Positions 23,066 through 35,142 of a DNA stretch of 64,000 nt are shown one piece after another. Numbering within the stretch: position 1 is the stretch's first letter; every line of letters begins with the position of its first letter. Under the pieces are notes generated by a model. That model was not told where the DNA came from. It worked only from the letters and a program-made list of their open reading frames with translations, and searched no databases. The stretch is taken from contig NC_084726.1 in NCBI RefSeq assembly GCF_033807575.1, positions 13,516,001 to 13,580,000 of the forward strand, written 5' to 3'. Position numbers and translations under genes: made by a program. The stretch is from Cydia pomonella. Lineage: Eukaryota; Arthropoda; Insecta; Lepidoptera; Tortricidae.

Positions 23066-23153
23066 ATACGATAAAAAGACAAGCCAAAAGAGTACCAGGC
23101 TTGTAAAGTCAATAAAATTAGTGCGATTGTCGATTACGTAACGGTGGAATGCT
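23066..23153 (+). repeat. Interspersed repeat shared with 55403-55486
   Basis: ATACGATAAAAAGACAAGCC and GTCGATTACGTAACGGTGGAATGCTCC are almost identical at both loci, with a divergent middle. No coding sense or end structure; could be part of a larger element. Confidence 0.65.
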
Positions 23154-23217
23154 CCATCTATGTAACTTCAAGTATCTTTGAGCGTAAGCGTCATCTGTGG
23201 TATCAGATCGTACAGTA

Positions 23218-23351
23218 CAGTCGCTATCAGATCTATCGGAACCGCCAAGTGCTCACAAATATCTGAACATCCTTCTATTGTCTATACGTTAACGTGCCTG
23301 TTAAGATATTTTTAAGCGCCTCGGCCGCTCCGATATATCTGATAACGACTG
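23218..23351. mobile_element. TA-flanked MITE, second copy
   Basis: CAGTCGCTATCAGA ... TCTGATAACGACTG flanked by TA (23216-23217; 23352-23353). Same family as 14406-14544, with the internal ATATCTGAACAT block conserved. Confidence 0.75.
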
Positions 23352-23359
23352 TACCATGC

Positions 23360-24815
23360 CGTTATATTGCTAATGGCTAATAACGTATGCCCTATAATGT
23401 CTTGAATATTAAAATTGACTTATGCCCTTTTCATTTCAAGATATCGATATGACAATGTAGCCAACATGAAGCTACAAAATATTTTATTGTCGCCGCTATC
23501 TTTAGGTCTAAAGCTATATAAAATACAATGTTGTTTTTACTAAGAAAATGCAGTTTATGTTACTTGTGCGAAGTAAACTGAAAACCTTGCTTTTTGAACC
23601 GATTGCCCTATGATTGTATTATACGTTATTATTAAGACTGGGTTTATGGTTTAGGCGTCAAAGGGTAACACACATAGTGGATTACTTGCTTATTTTTAAC
23701 CCGTTGTTTGATTACCAAAGACCTCCACATACAGTTTCCGGAAATATTTTTTGCTCCCATACAAGCATTTGATCCTCGGTAGGTACAGGATCGATTTTTT
23801 TTTTCTTTATTTAACATAATTTAGTACAATGTAATTACTTAATCTAGTGTACATTTCCATCCTAGACAGTAATAACAATAAATTAATACAGTTTAGTGAG
23901 CTATAGGCGCTCATTATAAACTTTTTAACAACTTAGTGTTTATAATCGATTACAGGATCGATTGGCATGAAAAAAAAGTTTGTCAAAAGGACCTTTTTCT
24001 TGCACCCTGTATGTTTTTTCCAAAAATCTGTAAACGCAAATCTTCATTAATTTGAAATGGAGGGAAGGTCTTCTAATACCGTTTTCGCGTAGAAGCACGG
24101 GATCTGGTAGCTGCCCTAAATAATCCAAAAAGAAAATCCACTCTGTATATTAAAACGTAAAAGGTCACTCAAGTAATTTATGTCGAAGGTTGCTCGATAT
24201 GTTTTTCATCATAAGGAGTAGCTTCATCGGTAGCACGCGTTGGCTGACCAACGCAGACTGGTCGGTTGCAGCGAACCGTGATATATTGATCTATTGATCA
24301 TATATGATACGTATGTCTAATTGTCTGTGTCTCATGGAGGTTTGGATTAAAATTACTATGGAGAGTGAAATAAAATAGCTGCGACGTTCACAAATTAATA
24401 TTAGTAGTGTTAACAATTCTAACCTCATTCTTACATCAGAAAAGATTATAAACGAGACTTTTTGTAAGTCCGAGTATGACCCAGATACACAATAATATCC
24501 TGTTACATCACAGATCACTTCTTAGCCGGCTGTACCCACTCGTCGAGAGCCTCTCACCGAGACCGCCTAATTCGGAGAATGAGATACGATAACGATAAGT
24601 TCTCATTTAGATATCGTTTGTATGTCGTATAATTGACAGAAGAAACTCATTCGGGAACCAACGTCACTTTGGCGCAGATAGATCTTAATGGGATCACAGT
24701 GGAATCGAAATAAACGTCAATTTTGACATGTCGTTTAGTTATCGATCTCTCCAAGATCTTAAACGTGTCTTAATCATTCTTCGAGTCGGGCCGAATGTCT
24801 CGGCAACGCTCCGAT
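23360..24815. other. 1.45 kb without recognised gene
   Basis: A T-rich start near 23800 with AT-rich sequence after it could be the 3' end of a minus-strand LINE. Minus frames at 23940-24128 and 24291-24518 have no recognisable content. Confidence 0.35.
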
Positions 24816-24821
24816 CCAATC

Positions 24822-24912
24822 GAAACACCCATGACTCAGGAACAAAATATCCATGCTCATCACACGAATAAATGCCCTTACCAGGATTTGAACCCGGGAC
24901 CATCGGCTTCGT
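24822..24912 (-). mobile_element. SINE family 1 fragment
   Basis: AAACACCCATGACTCAGGAAC, ATGCTCATCACACGAATAAA and GGATTTGAACCCGGGACC match the SINE middle; the A-box end and tail are missing. Confidence 0.75.
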
Positions 24913-25373
24913 CGTCAATAACGGTCGTATATAGATAACTACATACTTAATATACTTATACACAGTGCTCGCGAGGAAACGGAAATATTTTAACAGTATA
25001 TTCCGGACCGTATTTAGAGACAAAAATGTCATCAATATTTTTTTTTTATTCGCCTAGTTTCAGAGTTAATATTAGTTAAAAAAACGTTTTTTTTTTATTG
25101 TGTTTCAGTGCATAACGCCTTTTCGATGGCCACTATGGGATCTAGTCTAGACTACCTTATTGACAGATATCAAAGTGATAAGGAACCCTTTGAATAAACT
25201 AGTTTTTACGAAAACAAAAGGTACCAATTCATATTAATCCATAAATTTTCCAATAACATGTACTTATTATGTTTAAAACATGCAAAAAGTAAAAAAAAAA
25301 CACAATTTTGTTTGCGGACGTGACTTAAATTTGTATAAGATTTTTTTCTTCTTGTGACCTCAGGAATACGTGG

Positions 25374-25430
25374 TTAGAAAACACCCATGACTCAGGAACA
25401 AATATCCGACGATTTGAACCCTGGACAGAC
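25374..25430 (-). mobile_element. SINE family 1 scrap
   Basis: AGAAAACACCCATGACTCAG is followed after a deletion by GATTTGAACCCTGGAC. Only about 55 bases remain. Confidence 0.6.
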
Positions 25431-26229
25431 AAGTCGCCTAAGATAGGAAGTAGGTGACCTCGGGGTCAGTAAACTCCATTACGTAGTCTATGTATCGTAG
25501 TCAATGGTCCCAACACAAAAACGGTCCATTTTCCTGCTGACCCATCTTCCCATGAATATAGCTAATTAGCCGTGCCGACAGTGATCCATGGGGGAAGGAT
25601 TTCATGTAAGTCATAGCTAAGAATATAGGATAAGTATAGAGAAAACCAGGAATAATACGTATGTGATTATCGTCACAACCTTATATGGTCAAACACATTA
25701 AAAATATTTTTTTACTCGTTGTCTGTATAATGGTTGAATTAACATTTCGTATACCAAACTTATTTTATTGGGTTTTATTGTTATTGGGTACTTTTCATGT
25801 ATGGGCTCCCAACTCAACTATAATATTCATTTCGAAACGGTTTAGTCAACTATAATGAAATGGACCAATCACAGCTCGCCGCGGTCAAGAGGACGAAACA
25901 AAACGATAGCTATTAGCCTTGACCTGGACCCGGACCGTTCCAGCGTAAGTATTTGATGCGGATTACAATTCAATGGGAAAATTAGGCATTTTGGGCCTTT
26001 AACTTTGGGTATGTGCACAGGAGAGTTTTGAACTAAATTGCTGTTTAATACAAAAATACATGAGTTGAAAAAAAAATTAGGTAATTTTTGCTTACTCACA
26101 TGTTTTTTCTAAAAAATGACATTCAAAATTGAAATTACAGTCATTTAACTAAAAGGAAATTATATCATCCTCAAAGTATTCTCATTTATTTTTGATAAAC
26201 ACAAACGTTTGCTTAAATTAATTATCAAC
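25431..26229. other. Unassigned 800 bp
   Basis: No ORF of note or repeat end recognised. Confidence 0.35.
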
Positions 26230-26245
26230 AATATGCCGCAGTAAA

Positions 26246-26562
26246 GCGCTGGTGGCCTAGCAGTAAGACCATGTGACTTGCAATACGGAGGTCGGGGGTT
26301 CAAACCCCAGCTCGTACCAATGAGTTTTAGGAACGAAATATCATTTGATATACCAGTCGGTTTTCGGTGAAGGAAAACATCTAGAGCAACAAACAATAAG
26401 GCCTAGTTTACCTTCTGGGTTGGAAGACCTTGCAGGTGGCAGTTGCTTTCGTAAAAACTAGTGCCTACGCTAATTGTTGGGATTAGTTGCCAAGCGGACC
26501 CCAGGCTCCCATGAGCCGTGCCAAAATGCCGGGACAACGCGAGGAAGATGATGATGATGATG
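26246..26562 (+). mobile_element. tRNA-derived SINE (family 2), full length
   Basis: Head GCGCTGGTGGCCTAGCAG with A box, and B box GGTTCAAACCC at about 26299. The end is a GAT trinucleotide tail. The element is bounded by a 15-bp perfect target duplication ATATGCCGCAGTAAA (26231-26245; 26564-26578). It is close to the reverse complement of 34031-34371. Confidence 0.92.
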
Positions 26563-26589
26563 AATATGCCGCAGTAAAAAAAAACTGTT

Positions 26590-27060
26590 ATCTTATTTTT
26601 GGTCCATCTCCTGTTTTATCTACTTCTTCTTCCTTTCCTTATCCCACCTATGTGGGGTCGGGTCTCCTTGTCAATTTGCGCCAGAGTGGTCGGTTCTGGG
26701 TATCTGTTCTTCGATGTTCAGGTTCTTCAGGTCGTTTCTAATATTGGACCACCACGTGGATTTTGGCCTGCCACTTCCTCTAGGGCGTTCAGGAAGGCTT
26801 AGCGCAATGTTTACAATATGGTTATTTCCTCTTCTTCGAGTGTGGCCGTACCATCGTAGACGAGATTCAAGGAGTTTGTCTTGAATTGGAGCCACTTTGA
26901 AACTTCCGCGAACGTACTCGTTTCTTATCCGGTCTAGTCTTGTGACACCACCAGCCCAGCGTAGCATCTACATCTCATTTAGGTGAAGGGTTTGCCCGTG
27001 GTATTTCTTTATGGCCCAGCACTCAGAGCCGTATAGCATGGTGCATGTCGTGTTTTATCT
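26590..27060 (-). pseudogene. LINE C-terminal fragment (RTE/BovB-like)
   Basis: Minus strand: TMLYGSECWAIKKYHGQTLH, an in-frame stop, then MLRWAGGVTRLDRIRNEY, KVAPIQDKLLESRLRWYGH and RPRGSGRPKSTWW. These are the thumb and C-terminal blocks seen in APE-type LINE proteins. 5'-truncated with at least one stop (26968-26970). Confidence 0.8.
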
Positions 27061-28010
27061 ACCTTTTTTAACAATTTTTTAAAATCTCGTTTAGAACACG
27101 TTAATCCTTTTTGAATTCCTACGAGTCTAAAGTGATTTTTATAAAAGGCTGAAATCGGCACAGATACTTATATTTTCTTTACATATTCGTAGAACTTTGG
27201 TCGCCCTTCGCAGTCAAAATATTTACATAATAAAACACAATATCCCAAAGGCAACGTCCCGATATTTCTTCAACACTCGTAATACATATTAAGCAGATCC
27301 AAATATATCGAAAGTCCGAATTTGCACCCTCGTCATCTATGACGGAACTCGTATTACACGGCCTGTATGTTTACTCGCAAAATATGCAGATTGGGGTCAT
27401 GATAAAAATCATGCTGTATGATGTTGTAGTGTAGCTAAGTCAAGCAAATATAAACAAAACCATATCATAGCATGCTTTTCTCAACGTCATTCAGGACGTT
27501 TTTGACTCACATGTATGTTTAAATGAATCTCTTCTTCTTCATAATTTAATACAATACGGGACTTAATCGCGTAAACTTACGTTTATTATATGGCCTGACG
27601 TTTCAAACGTGACGTTACGCTCGTGGTCACAGGCAGTCTGGCGAGGAATTGTATCAACATCTTGCTGCGCGGCTTTTGCGAACTACCCGCACTTGATCTT
27701 GATTATTCACTTGTACGCTAGGGTTGTCACTTTGCCTACACACAACACTCACGACATCCGATGGTATGTGTTGGAATGTTTTTTCACCCTTACATTTGCT
27801 GATCAGTGGATGCCACGAAGACGAAATCCCCTGTCCCTCATTTTGATTGAAATTTCTGTGTTTTCTAATTTCAATTTCTTCACGTACTTTCCTGCTGTTC
27901 TCTTCTTCTTCTTCCTCAGCGAGTGTGCGTCCATGCACTATTGGGCATACGCCTCTCCAAGTCTTCTCCAAGCAGCCCAGCAGCAACAAGCAGTTTAAAT
28001 AAATATCATG
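27061..28010. other. 950 bp without supported gene
   Basis: 27609-27998 is open on both strands (129 and 111 codons), but neither frame shows a recognisable motif or codon pattern. A CTT-rich run lies near 27900. Confidence 0.35.
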
Positions 28011-28019
28011 GGTTGAAGT

Positions 28020-28225
28020 GAGACTGCGCGGGTCACGTCTGCCGCATGCATCTGGATAGGTGGGCTAGTGTAGCCACCAACTGGATGCCCCAAGTTAAGC
28101 GCGGACGTGGCAGGCCCAGATGGAGATGGTGAGATGACTTTGACACCTTCATCAGTAACTCGCCGAAAAAAGGATAACAACGGGAGCTGTGGAGATCAAG
28201 TTGAAAGGCCTTCGCCCAGCAGTGG
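28020..28225 (+). pseudogene. LINE C-terminal fragment
   Basis: Plus strand: CAGHVCRMHLDRWASVATNW, RGRGRPRWRW, stop, DDFDTFIS and AFAQQWYTVT. The WAGHV, GRGRPxxRW and FAQQW blocks are typical of APE-type LINE C-termini. Two or more stops; a minus-strand SINE follows. Confidence 0.75.
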
Positions 28226-28239
28226 TACACTGTAACTAT

Positions 28240-28455
28240 TAATTTATTTATATTATGGGACAATATTACACAAATCGAGCTAGCTCGACAGTAAGCTCAA
28301 TAAGGCTTGTATTATGTGTAGCTATATTTTTAAATAGATACACAGAAAACATCCATAACTTAGAAACAAATGTGATGAACACAGAAATTAATGTCCTTGT
28401 CAGGATTTGAACCCGTGATGTTTGTTATGAATAGAGCTGGCTGGCTTAGTTAGAC
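28240..28455 (-). mobile_element. SINE family 1, old copy
   Basis: ACAGTAAGCTCAATAAGGCTTGT, AGAAAACATCCATAACTTAG and AGGATTTGAACCCG place it in the family; the A-box region is heavily mutated. Confidence 0.75.
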
Positions 28456-28557
28456 AATGATGAGAATATAACTTATATACCTACGTACTAAAACACATTT
28501 CGGTTCTATCGCGAATTTACTTTGTTGCCTTTATTTCTGACATATCGACGCAGGTTT

Positions 28558-28690
28558 TTTTTTTATACCAGGACGGTGGCAAACAAGCATACGGCCCGCG
28601 TGATTGTAAGCAGTCACCGCAGCCTATGTACGCCTGCAACTCCAGAGGAGTTACATGCGCGCTGCCGACCCTAAACCCCCTCCCCCTCGT
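28558..28690 (-). mobile_element. LINE 3' fragment
   Basis: T run, then GACGGTGGCAAACAAGCATAC and CTGCAACTCCAGAGGAGTTAC: the reverse complement of 6045-6150. A TG repeat (28700-28725) follows. Confidence 0.6.
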
Positions 28691-28884
28691 TGAGCTCTAT
28701 GTGTGTGTGTGTGTATGTGTTTATCATCATCGTTCCTCCCAGACGAAGTCGCGGGAGAAGCTAGTTATGATATATGTAAGTTCTATATTCTTCATCCTCA
28801 TGTAATAATAAAATGAAATATTTTGCTTATTCAAGAAGCCGAACATTGTACCCACGTCAAACACTCAAGACAGACTGACATCTG

Positions 28885-29073
28885 TACCCCTAGTGTAATT
28901 TTAGTCGATAGCGAAACGTGACGTACGCGTTTGCGTTAAGTCTCATTTTGTATGGGTTTTTGAACAGCGCGCCAAGCGGGACGTTTTGGAAAGTCAAAAA
29001 TCTCATACAAAATGACACTTAACGCAAACGCGTACGTCACGTTTCGCTGTCGAAAATATTTACACTAGGGGTA
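28885..29073 (+). mobile_element. 189-bp hairpin MITE, copy 1
   Basis: Begins TACCCCTAGTGTAA and ends TTTACACTAGGGGTA. Arms ACGTGACGTACGCGTTTGCG and its complement are long and nearly perfect; the loop is CAGCGCGCCAAGCGGGACG. Flanks are CTG on both sides. Nearly identical to 54768-54956. No coding capacity. Confidence 0.9.
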
Positions 29074-29158
29074 CTGTGCACATATTACACTTTTTGTATA
29101 TTTACTCACAAAATATGCGTAAGATCGGGAGCCTGTTTAATCATTCACTGTATTAAAA

Positions 29159-29362
29159 GCCTGTTTCACAATGTCCAAGTAAAGTATTGGATAGCTGATT
29201 AACAAATCAATGAACTGCCAGATAAAGCTTCCTGTAAAACTTAGTACATTATCTACCAGTTAAGCTTATTTGAAGATTGTGAAACGCCAACTATGACTGT
29301 ATTCATCTGATAAGTGGCAAGTAGTTTATTCAGGACTTTACTTGGACGTTGTGAAAGAGGCC
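29159..29362. mobile_element. Foldback MITE, GCCTGTTTCACAA ends
   Basis: Left GCCTGTTTCACAATGTCCAAG and right CTTGGACGTTGTGAAAGAGGC; inner TAAAGT / ACTTTA also pair. AT-rich interior. Confidence 0.75.
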
Positions 29363-29540
29363 CTGAGTCTGATGGTAAACGATTGGTGTTTTAGTAACTG
29401 TATACATCCCGAATGATGGTAAACCTATGGACTTTTCTCTGAAGGTGCCACAAGCGCGTTGACGAACCCGTTTAAGGTCGCCTGTTGTTGCTGAATTCTC
29501 TGGTAATTATGTTTTCATATATTCATATTCATATATATTT

Positions 29541-29808
29541 GACGACCGGTTTGGCCTAGTGGATAGTGACCGTGCCTACGAAGCTGATGGTCCCGGGTTC
29601 AAATCCTGGTAAGGGCATTTATTCGTGTGATGAGCATGGATATTTGTTCCTGAGTCATGGGTGTTTTCTATGTACTTAAGTATTTATATATTATATATAT
29701 CGTTGTCTAAGTACCCTCAATACAAGCCTTATTGAGCTTACTGTGGGACTTAGTCAATTTGTGTAATAATGTCCTATAATATTTATTTATTATTTATTTA
29801 TTTATTTA
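29541..29808 (+). mobile_element. tRNA-derived SINE (family 1), best copy
   Basis: A box TGGCCTAGTGG (29553) and B box GGTTCAAATCC (29598); body with TGAGTCATGGGTGTTTTC, GTCTAAGTACCCTCA and AGTCAATTTGTGTAATAATG; tail of TTTA repeats. It sits inside a TATTCA-type repeat, whose copies on both sides look like the target duplication. Confidence 0.92.
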
Positions 29809-30100
29809 TATATTCATATTCATATATTCATATTCATATTCATATTTTCATATTCATATTTTCATATTCATATTCATATATTCATATTCATATATTCATA
29901 TATTTTATTGCGTCCATGTTCATTTGTACATAGGATGGTATTAAAACATTACATAGTCGGTACATAACACCCTGTTAGGGCATGGCAATAATCTTTATAC
30001 TAGTGGTGACTATTTACAAATAATAAACTAAACTTGTCATTACATAATTTTAGAATACATTGTAAATTCATTATAATAATAGAAACCTTAATTAAATTTG
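29809..30100 (-). mobile_element. LINE-type 3' end with TATGAA-type tail
   Basis: Plus strand shows TATTCA repeats (29812-29905), then TTTTATTGCGTCCATG. On the minus strand this reads as a polyadenylation-type CGCAATAAAATA followed by TATGAA repeats. Upstream on the minus strand is a small CCCTAACAGGG hairpin (near 29975). The body up to about 30240 is not recognised. Confidence 0.5.
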
Positions 30101-30390
30101 ATTCATGCGGCATTTCTCAGGTATTTTATGATTTGTATAATTAATTATCATAAAAGCTTAATAATAGTCAATAATAGGCTCTACGTGTTGGATCTATATC
30201 CCCACGCAAGCCTATCAAAAGACCGGGATTTATAGGCCCGTGAAATCCAAGGAGGTCAATAATAAAATGAAAAAAGAAATAAAATAAAAATAAAAAATCT
30301 TTTCTTATTCTATTGTTTCTGCCCAATAAATAATATGAATACTCCTTCTACTACTAGATACCCATTACTTATTTTTTTAATTTTAGTGAT

Positions 30391-31200
30391 TGGGTATGCG
30401 GATGACCTTGCTTTGTTAGGGGAACGCCGTGAAGAGGTGGTTGAGGCGGTAAAGGTCCTCGAGCAGGAAGCAACCAAGATAGGTCTCAGGATCAATCAAG
30501 CAAAAACCGTATACCTTCACATGAAACGGTACAAAAACACGCGAGTTCGCCGTGACAGCCTTCATGTGGAGGGTTCCGTCTATCAGGGTGTTGACAAGTT
30601 CCGCTACCTCGGATGTACAGTCACCGATACAAACACCCGGGAGGAGGAGATTGCACTGCGTATTCAAAACGCACTACGATGTAGTGCAGCCCTCCATAAA
30701 GTGTTGGTGTCCAGGTTTCTCAGTACAAAACTAATAATCTATAAAACCGTCATTCGGCCTATTCTCATGTACGGCTGTGAGGCCTGGACACTAACTCAAA
30801 AAGAGGAAAGTCAGCTCCTGATAGCGGAAAGAAAAGTGATCAGGAAGATCCTGGGACCTGTCCGAAGTGACGACGGCTCCTGGAGAATCCGGAAAAATGC
30901 CGAGATCGAAGAGTTGGTGGCTGAGCCCAATATCATAGGCGTAACTAAATCCCATAGACTTCGCTGGCTCGGTCACCTACTCAGAATGGGGGAGGATCGC
31001 GTAGTCAAGGAAGCGTACTTGGGGCGACCAACCGGCCGTCGACCGATCGGGCGCCCCAGGTACCGCTGGTGTGATGTCGTGGAATGCCAATTCATGGCAG
31101 GAAACCGCGCTGGATCGGAACAGGTGGCGTTCTCTCGTTTCGGAGGCCATGATTCGTTTTGGATCGCTGAGCCAAAGCAGTTAGTTAGTTAGTTAGTTAT
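30391..31200 (+). pseudogene. LINE reverse transcriptase C-terminal half
   Basis: An open frame (30335-31192) carries GYADDLALLGERREEVVEAV, the RT catalytic YADD block, then GLRINQAKTVYLHMK, FRYLGCTVTD, LIIYKTVIRPILMYGCEAWT and HRLRWLGHLLRMGEDRVVKE. It ends in a TTAG repeat tail (31177-31198). The RT fingers and endonuclease are missing. The first ~19 codons (MNTPSTTRYPLLIF) are not LINE-like and end at TTTTAATTTTAG, so 5' truncation is near 30391. RTE-like by feel only. Confidence 0.82.
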
Positions 31201-31617
31201 TTATTTAAAATAACGGTACTGGTATCATAACAGTTACCCAATGCGAAAGTGTAGCTAATAGTAATGTAAAGATTAAATTGTTTCTCGGGAATTATGAGCG
31301 TTTCATACTAGAGACAGCACATCAATTAAACAAAATAAATGTTCGATGTTCAACTCAAAGTCTACTCGACAAGACTGATTACAAAACACAGCATACGTTA
31401 TATTTCTTATCATAAGCAAGCCAGTGGGTTTGACCCAGGAACCGTCAGTGACGTCATCTTCTCCCGTTCTCGTCTGGAGATTGATTGATAGCATAACTTC
31501 AATTGTTCTTGATTTCAATTGTTTTAACATCGCACTCTATGAAGCTTTGGTGGAACTGCGTCGAACGCCACTCAGGTGTAATGTAAAACCCTAGCTTGAT
31601 GTATTTTCCAAATATCT
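31201..31617. other. Unassigned spacer
   Basis: No feature could be supported. Confidence 0.35.
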
Positions 31618-32000
31618 CCTTATGGCTCTTCTACAAGATGACCCGGCGCAGCCCAGTCCATGGGGCGCATTTATACGTTAGAGGGAGCAAGTAATATTGC
31701 TATCTCATTTCACCGCATACCTGCGTCTCTTTTCTTTTTCTTTTTTCTTTTTTTAATAAATATTATAGGACATTATTACACAAATTGACTAAGTCCCACA
31801 GTAAGCTCAATAAGGCTTGTGTTGAGGGTACTTAGACAACGATATATATAATATATAGATATTTATAAATACTTAAATACATAGAAAACACCCATGACTC
31901 AGGAACAAATATCCATGCTCATCACACGAATAAACTCTCAAGTCTCTTAGACTGGCCTACGCTGGGCCATCGTAAAGAGGAGTCCTTAAAGGCGATGGAT
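31618..32000. mobile_element. MITE related to 8773-9099, split by a SINE
   Basis: Left end CTTATGGCTCTTCTACAAGATG and right end GGGCCATCGTAAAGAGGAGTCC (to ~31993) are inverted and match the ends at 8773-9099. The SINE lies at 31752-31934. Confidence 0.6.
31752..31934 (-). mobile_element. SINE family 1, head missing
   Basis: Tail and body are complete through ATGCTCATCACACGAATAAA, but the sequence stops before the B box. 5' truncation is usual for target-primed insertion. Confidence 0.85.
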
Positions 32001-34015
32001 GCCACGATTCAGTCGTTCTCCGACATAAAATTATTTACCGACCATATATGATATAAATGATGGTCATATTTGTCTATGTGACAGCCTAATTAAAACACTC
32101 AAGCCAGTTCGAACGTACCTACTTTGACATCAGAGTGATATTTGAATCTTAATATTCAATTCGCTCACCCGAGCCAATACATGTACAATCAGCCGTAAAA
32201 GTGCAATAGTTTCTCCATGCAATTTCGCAGCTCACTGTACTTCCGGACAAGTACGAGCGAAATGCACAATAACTGAATGACATCAGTAAAATATCAATTT
32301 AATATCAGTGTTCGAATTGGCCTGATTGTCTGTCTCTTTCAATCGCGTGTGGACCATATGTTACAGTATGGATAAAGCCATCCAATAATACGGCTGCACT
32401 TTGCGATACGAGAACAACTCATACATATAATAAATTAATGTGAAAAACAACAGTTTCAAGTACCAATTAATCAAGCTGCAAACAATTAAAAAATTTACGA
32501 ATCCTCACTACAGTCGCGGACAAAATAAAGGCGCGCCAATTAATTTTGAATTACTCGTTTCCGATACCAAAATACGTAATAACTAACCGATAGTGGATCT
32601 TATGTCGTTGAAGTAAGGTTTAAATTTGTCAGTGTTGACTATGGTATATACTCCTTTAAAATTTTTTTTGGAGATACGACATTTTTGTAATGAAACATTA
32701 ATTAAAGTTTCGTAGTGTAATGGCGTTGGGTTCGACGAGATTGTGTCGAATTAACAATTCTTTTTGGATTACGGATGATGAAAGAGACTGTTTAAAGCAT
32801 ACTTTAATAATTTCACGCTCACTAGTTTGTAAGAAGGTATTGCTATATATTCGTTTGTAAGAAGATTGTGTCGCTTTCTGGGCATCTAGTGTCTAAGGAA
32901 CGTAGAGAAGAAAGAAGAAAAGACATCTACCTACGTACAATTAACTTTTTTATTTTATTATTATAATGGCACTTCCAGTACCTATACACCAAAACATGAA
33001 AAATAGGAATATAAGAATTCAGTTATAACATAACTATGATAAATTATTACCAAAATCAGTTAGTCAGAACTTAATTATTATGGGGCCATTATTACCTCGT
33101 GGTAGCACCCGGCTGTGGCTAAGAATCTCGGTTCAGGAGTTGAAAATAGGTCCAATGAATCGCCCTGGGCCAATCTGCCGTTAACAAGTTTTATAGCTCG
33201 GTAGATAGGTGAGTGGGACTTACCTAGATACTAGTAGGTAGTGTATTCTAAAAACTAATCAAAAATACACAAATGAAATTTACTTTTGAAACTAAGCCGC
33301 CATTGAGCTTTGTTTAATACGATCAAACAATTAGCACAATTCTAAAATTCGTTGTCGCCTAACGTCTTTGAAAATTCGATCTAAATTACTGTAATTTTAA
33401 CCTGGATAAAATAACTAAGGATTCTAATATAAAACAGAGTGTCTTAGAATCTATGCCAGATCGCCATGTTTGTCAGGTTTTATTCTAATTACATTGGTAC
33501 ATGTTTAATCATCCGCACCATAGGTCTAACGCCGAAGACAGATTAATCCGTCACAGACCACAGAGCAACAAAGACCTACGTGCATATGCATAAAGTTCAA
33601 TTTCAGTTTTGACGCGTCGGTGACGTGGCTTCCGAGTGACAGCTTTTGTGTTTGACACAACGTCGAAAATTAATAGGTACTACGTGATCCTAATAGTAGG
33701 TACATCTATGTTCTTCATATAAATTGACCCAACTTTCAATCGAATCTAATAATAAACTTGTCCAAAACATCATAATTAAAGTAAAACACTGTAAGTAAAA
33801 TTAACCGTCAGATCTCCGCGTTAACTTTTAATTGACAGTTGCATAATTAATTTCGCTTTGACAGCTTTCAGTGGCCGCATTTGTATCTCTTGTAGGATTT
33901 ACATGTCAGTGCAATCATTAACAAGGACTTACTTAATTATAGAGCTGGTAAATTCATATTTTATTCATTAATTATATTTCGAATGGCTGAAAACAGATAA
34001 AATGATAAAATCAGT
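32001..34015. other. 2 kb without recognised gene
   Basis: AT-rich, with no ORF above the listed minimum and no inverted ends recognised. It may be intron or intergenic. Confidence 0.4.
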
Positions 34016-34030
34016 GTTATACTGTAATGT

Positions 34031-34371
34031 CTTTCTTTTTCCTCGCGTTGTCCCAGCATTTTGCCACGGCTCATGGGAGCCTGGGGTCCGCTTGACAACT
34101 AATACCATGATTTGACGTAGACACTAGTTTTTACGAAAGCGACTGCCATCTGACCTTCCAACCCAGAGGGTAAACTAGGGCTTGTTGGGATTAGTCCGGT
34201 TTCCTCACGATGTTTTCCTTCACCGAAAAGCGACTGGTAAATATCAAATGATATTTCGTACATAAGTTCCGAAAAACTATGGTACGAGTCGGGGTTTGAA
34301 CCCGCGACCTCCGGATTGCAAGTCGCACGCTCTTACCACTAGGCCACCAGCGCTTACTTGGTTGCTTGCTT
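34031..34371 (-). mobile_element. tRNA-derived SINE (family 2), full length
   Basis: Minus strand has GCGCTGGTGGCCTAGTGG and B box GGTTCAAACCC, then the family body to CGCGAGG near 34043. Flanks GTTATACTGTAATGT (34016-34030) and GTTATACTTTAATGT (34372-34386) are a target duplication with one mismatch. Confidence 0.9.
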
Positions 34372-34560
34372 GTTATACTTTAATGTATTTAATGATTATT
34401 TAAAATAAAGTAATAAAAACGCAATGTACCTCTAATAAACTTAATTCTCGTCATATTTTCATAGAGACTTGACGTTCATAGTGACACTTTCACACTTTGT
34501 TGATGGAAAATCTATGCAAAGTTGGCTAAGTCTGCCTCTAAAATTCACTTTAGTATAGAT

Positions 34561-34708
34561 TCGGCCCGATTCGAACTTTAAGATACGTCAATAATTTCCT
34601 AATGATACGATATGGAATGGATATGTAGTGTCAAAACTGACGTTTTTGCTTTTAGAAAAAAGCATCTTTAGCAAAGTTTGACGTATTTTAAAGTTCGAAT
34701 CGGGCCGA
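34561..34708. mobile_element. Foldback MITE, TCGGCCCGATTCGAAC ends
   Basis: 30-bp arms TCGGCCCGATTCGAACTTTA... and ...TAAAGTTCGAATCGGGCCGA are near perfect, with TACGTCA / TGACGTA inside. 148 bp, non-coding. Confidence 0.8.
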
Positions 34709-35142
34709 TCAACGAATTAGAATAACTAGAGATATCAGTGCTGAAAAAAATTTTTTTGGCTAAAATTTCATTTTAGGGACAAGCTTCTATTGCTGGCTGT
34801 ACCTACTTTTCTTACTACAGGCAAATAATACTCATCGAGATCACTCAAAACCCCAAACACCATTAGGTTACTTTGTTTTATCTCAGAGTTCCTATGGCCA
34901 CCTCATTTCTCCATCATCAGATCATCTCGATGGTACCATAATATTGCATTGTCACCCGACTTACATATGTAACTATGCAAATTCAGCTCGATCAGAAATC
35001 GGGAAATGGGTCAAATTTAGCTTGCAAGATTTGACCCTCACTAACATATTAACAAACATACTAACAGCGCAATTTAAATAAAAGTTTATGCGAGCTTTCT
35101 TTCTCTGTATTACATGTAAGTATACTGTTTTTTGTTTATTTT

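Noticed and set aside
27609..27998. 129-codon plus ORF and 111-codon minus ORF
   Set aside because: They overlap each other, show no motif and include a simple CTT-rich run.
29541..29615. tRNA gene from A and B boxes
   Set aside because: The boxes are the head of a repeated SINE with a long body and AT-rich tail; the cloverleaf stems are not kept.
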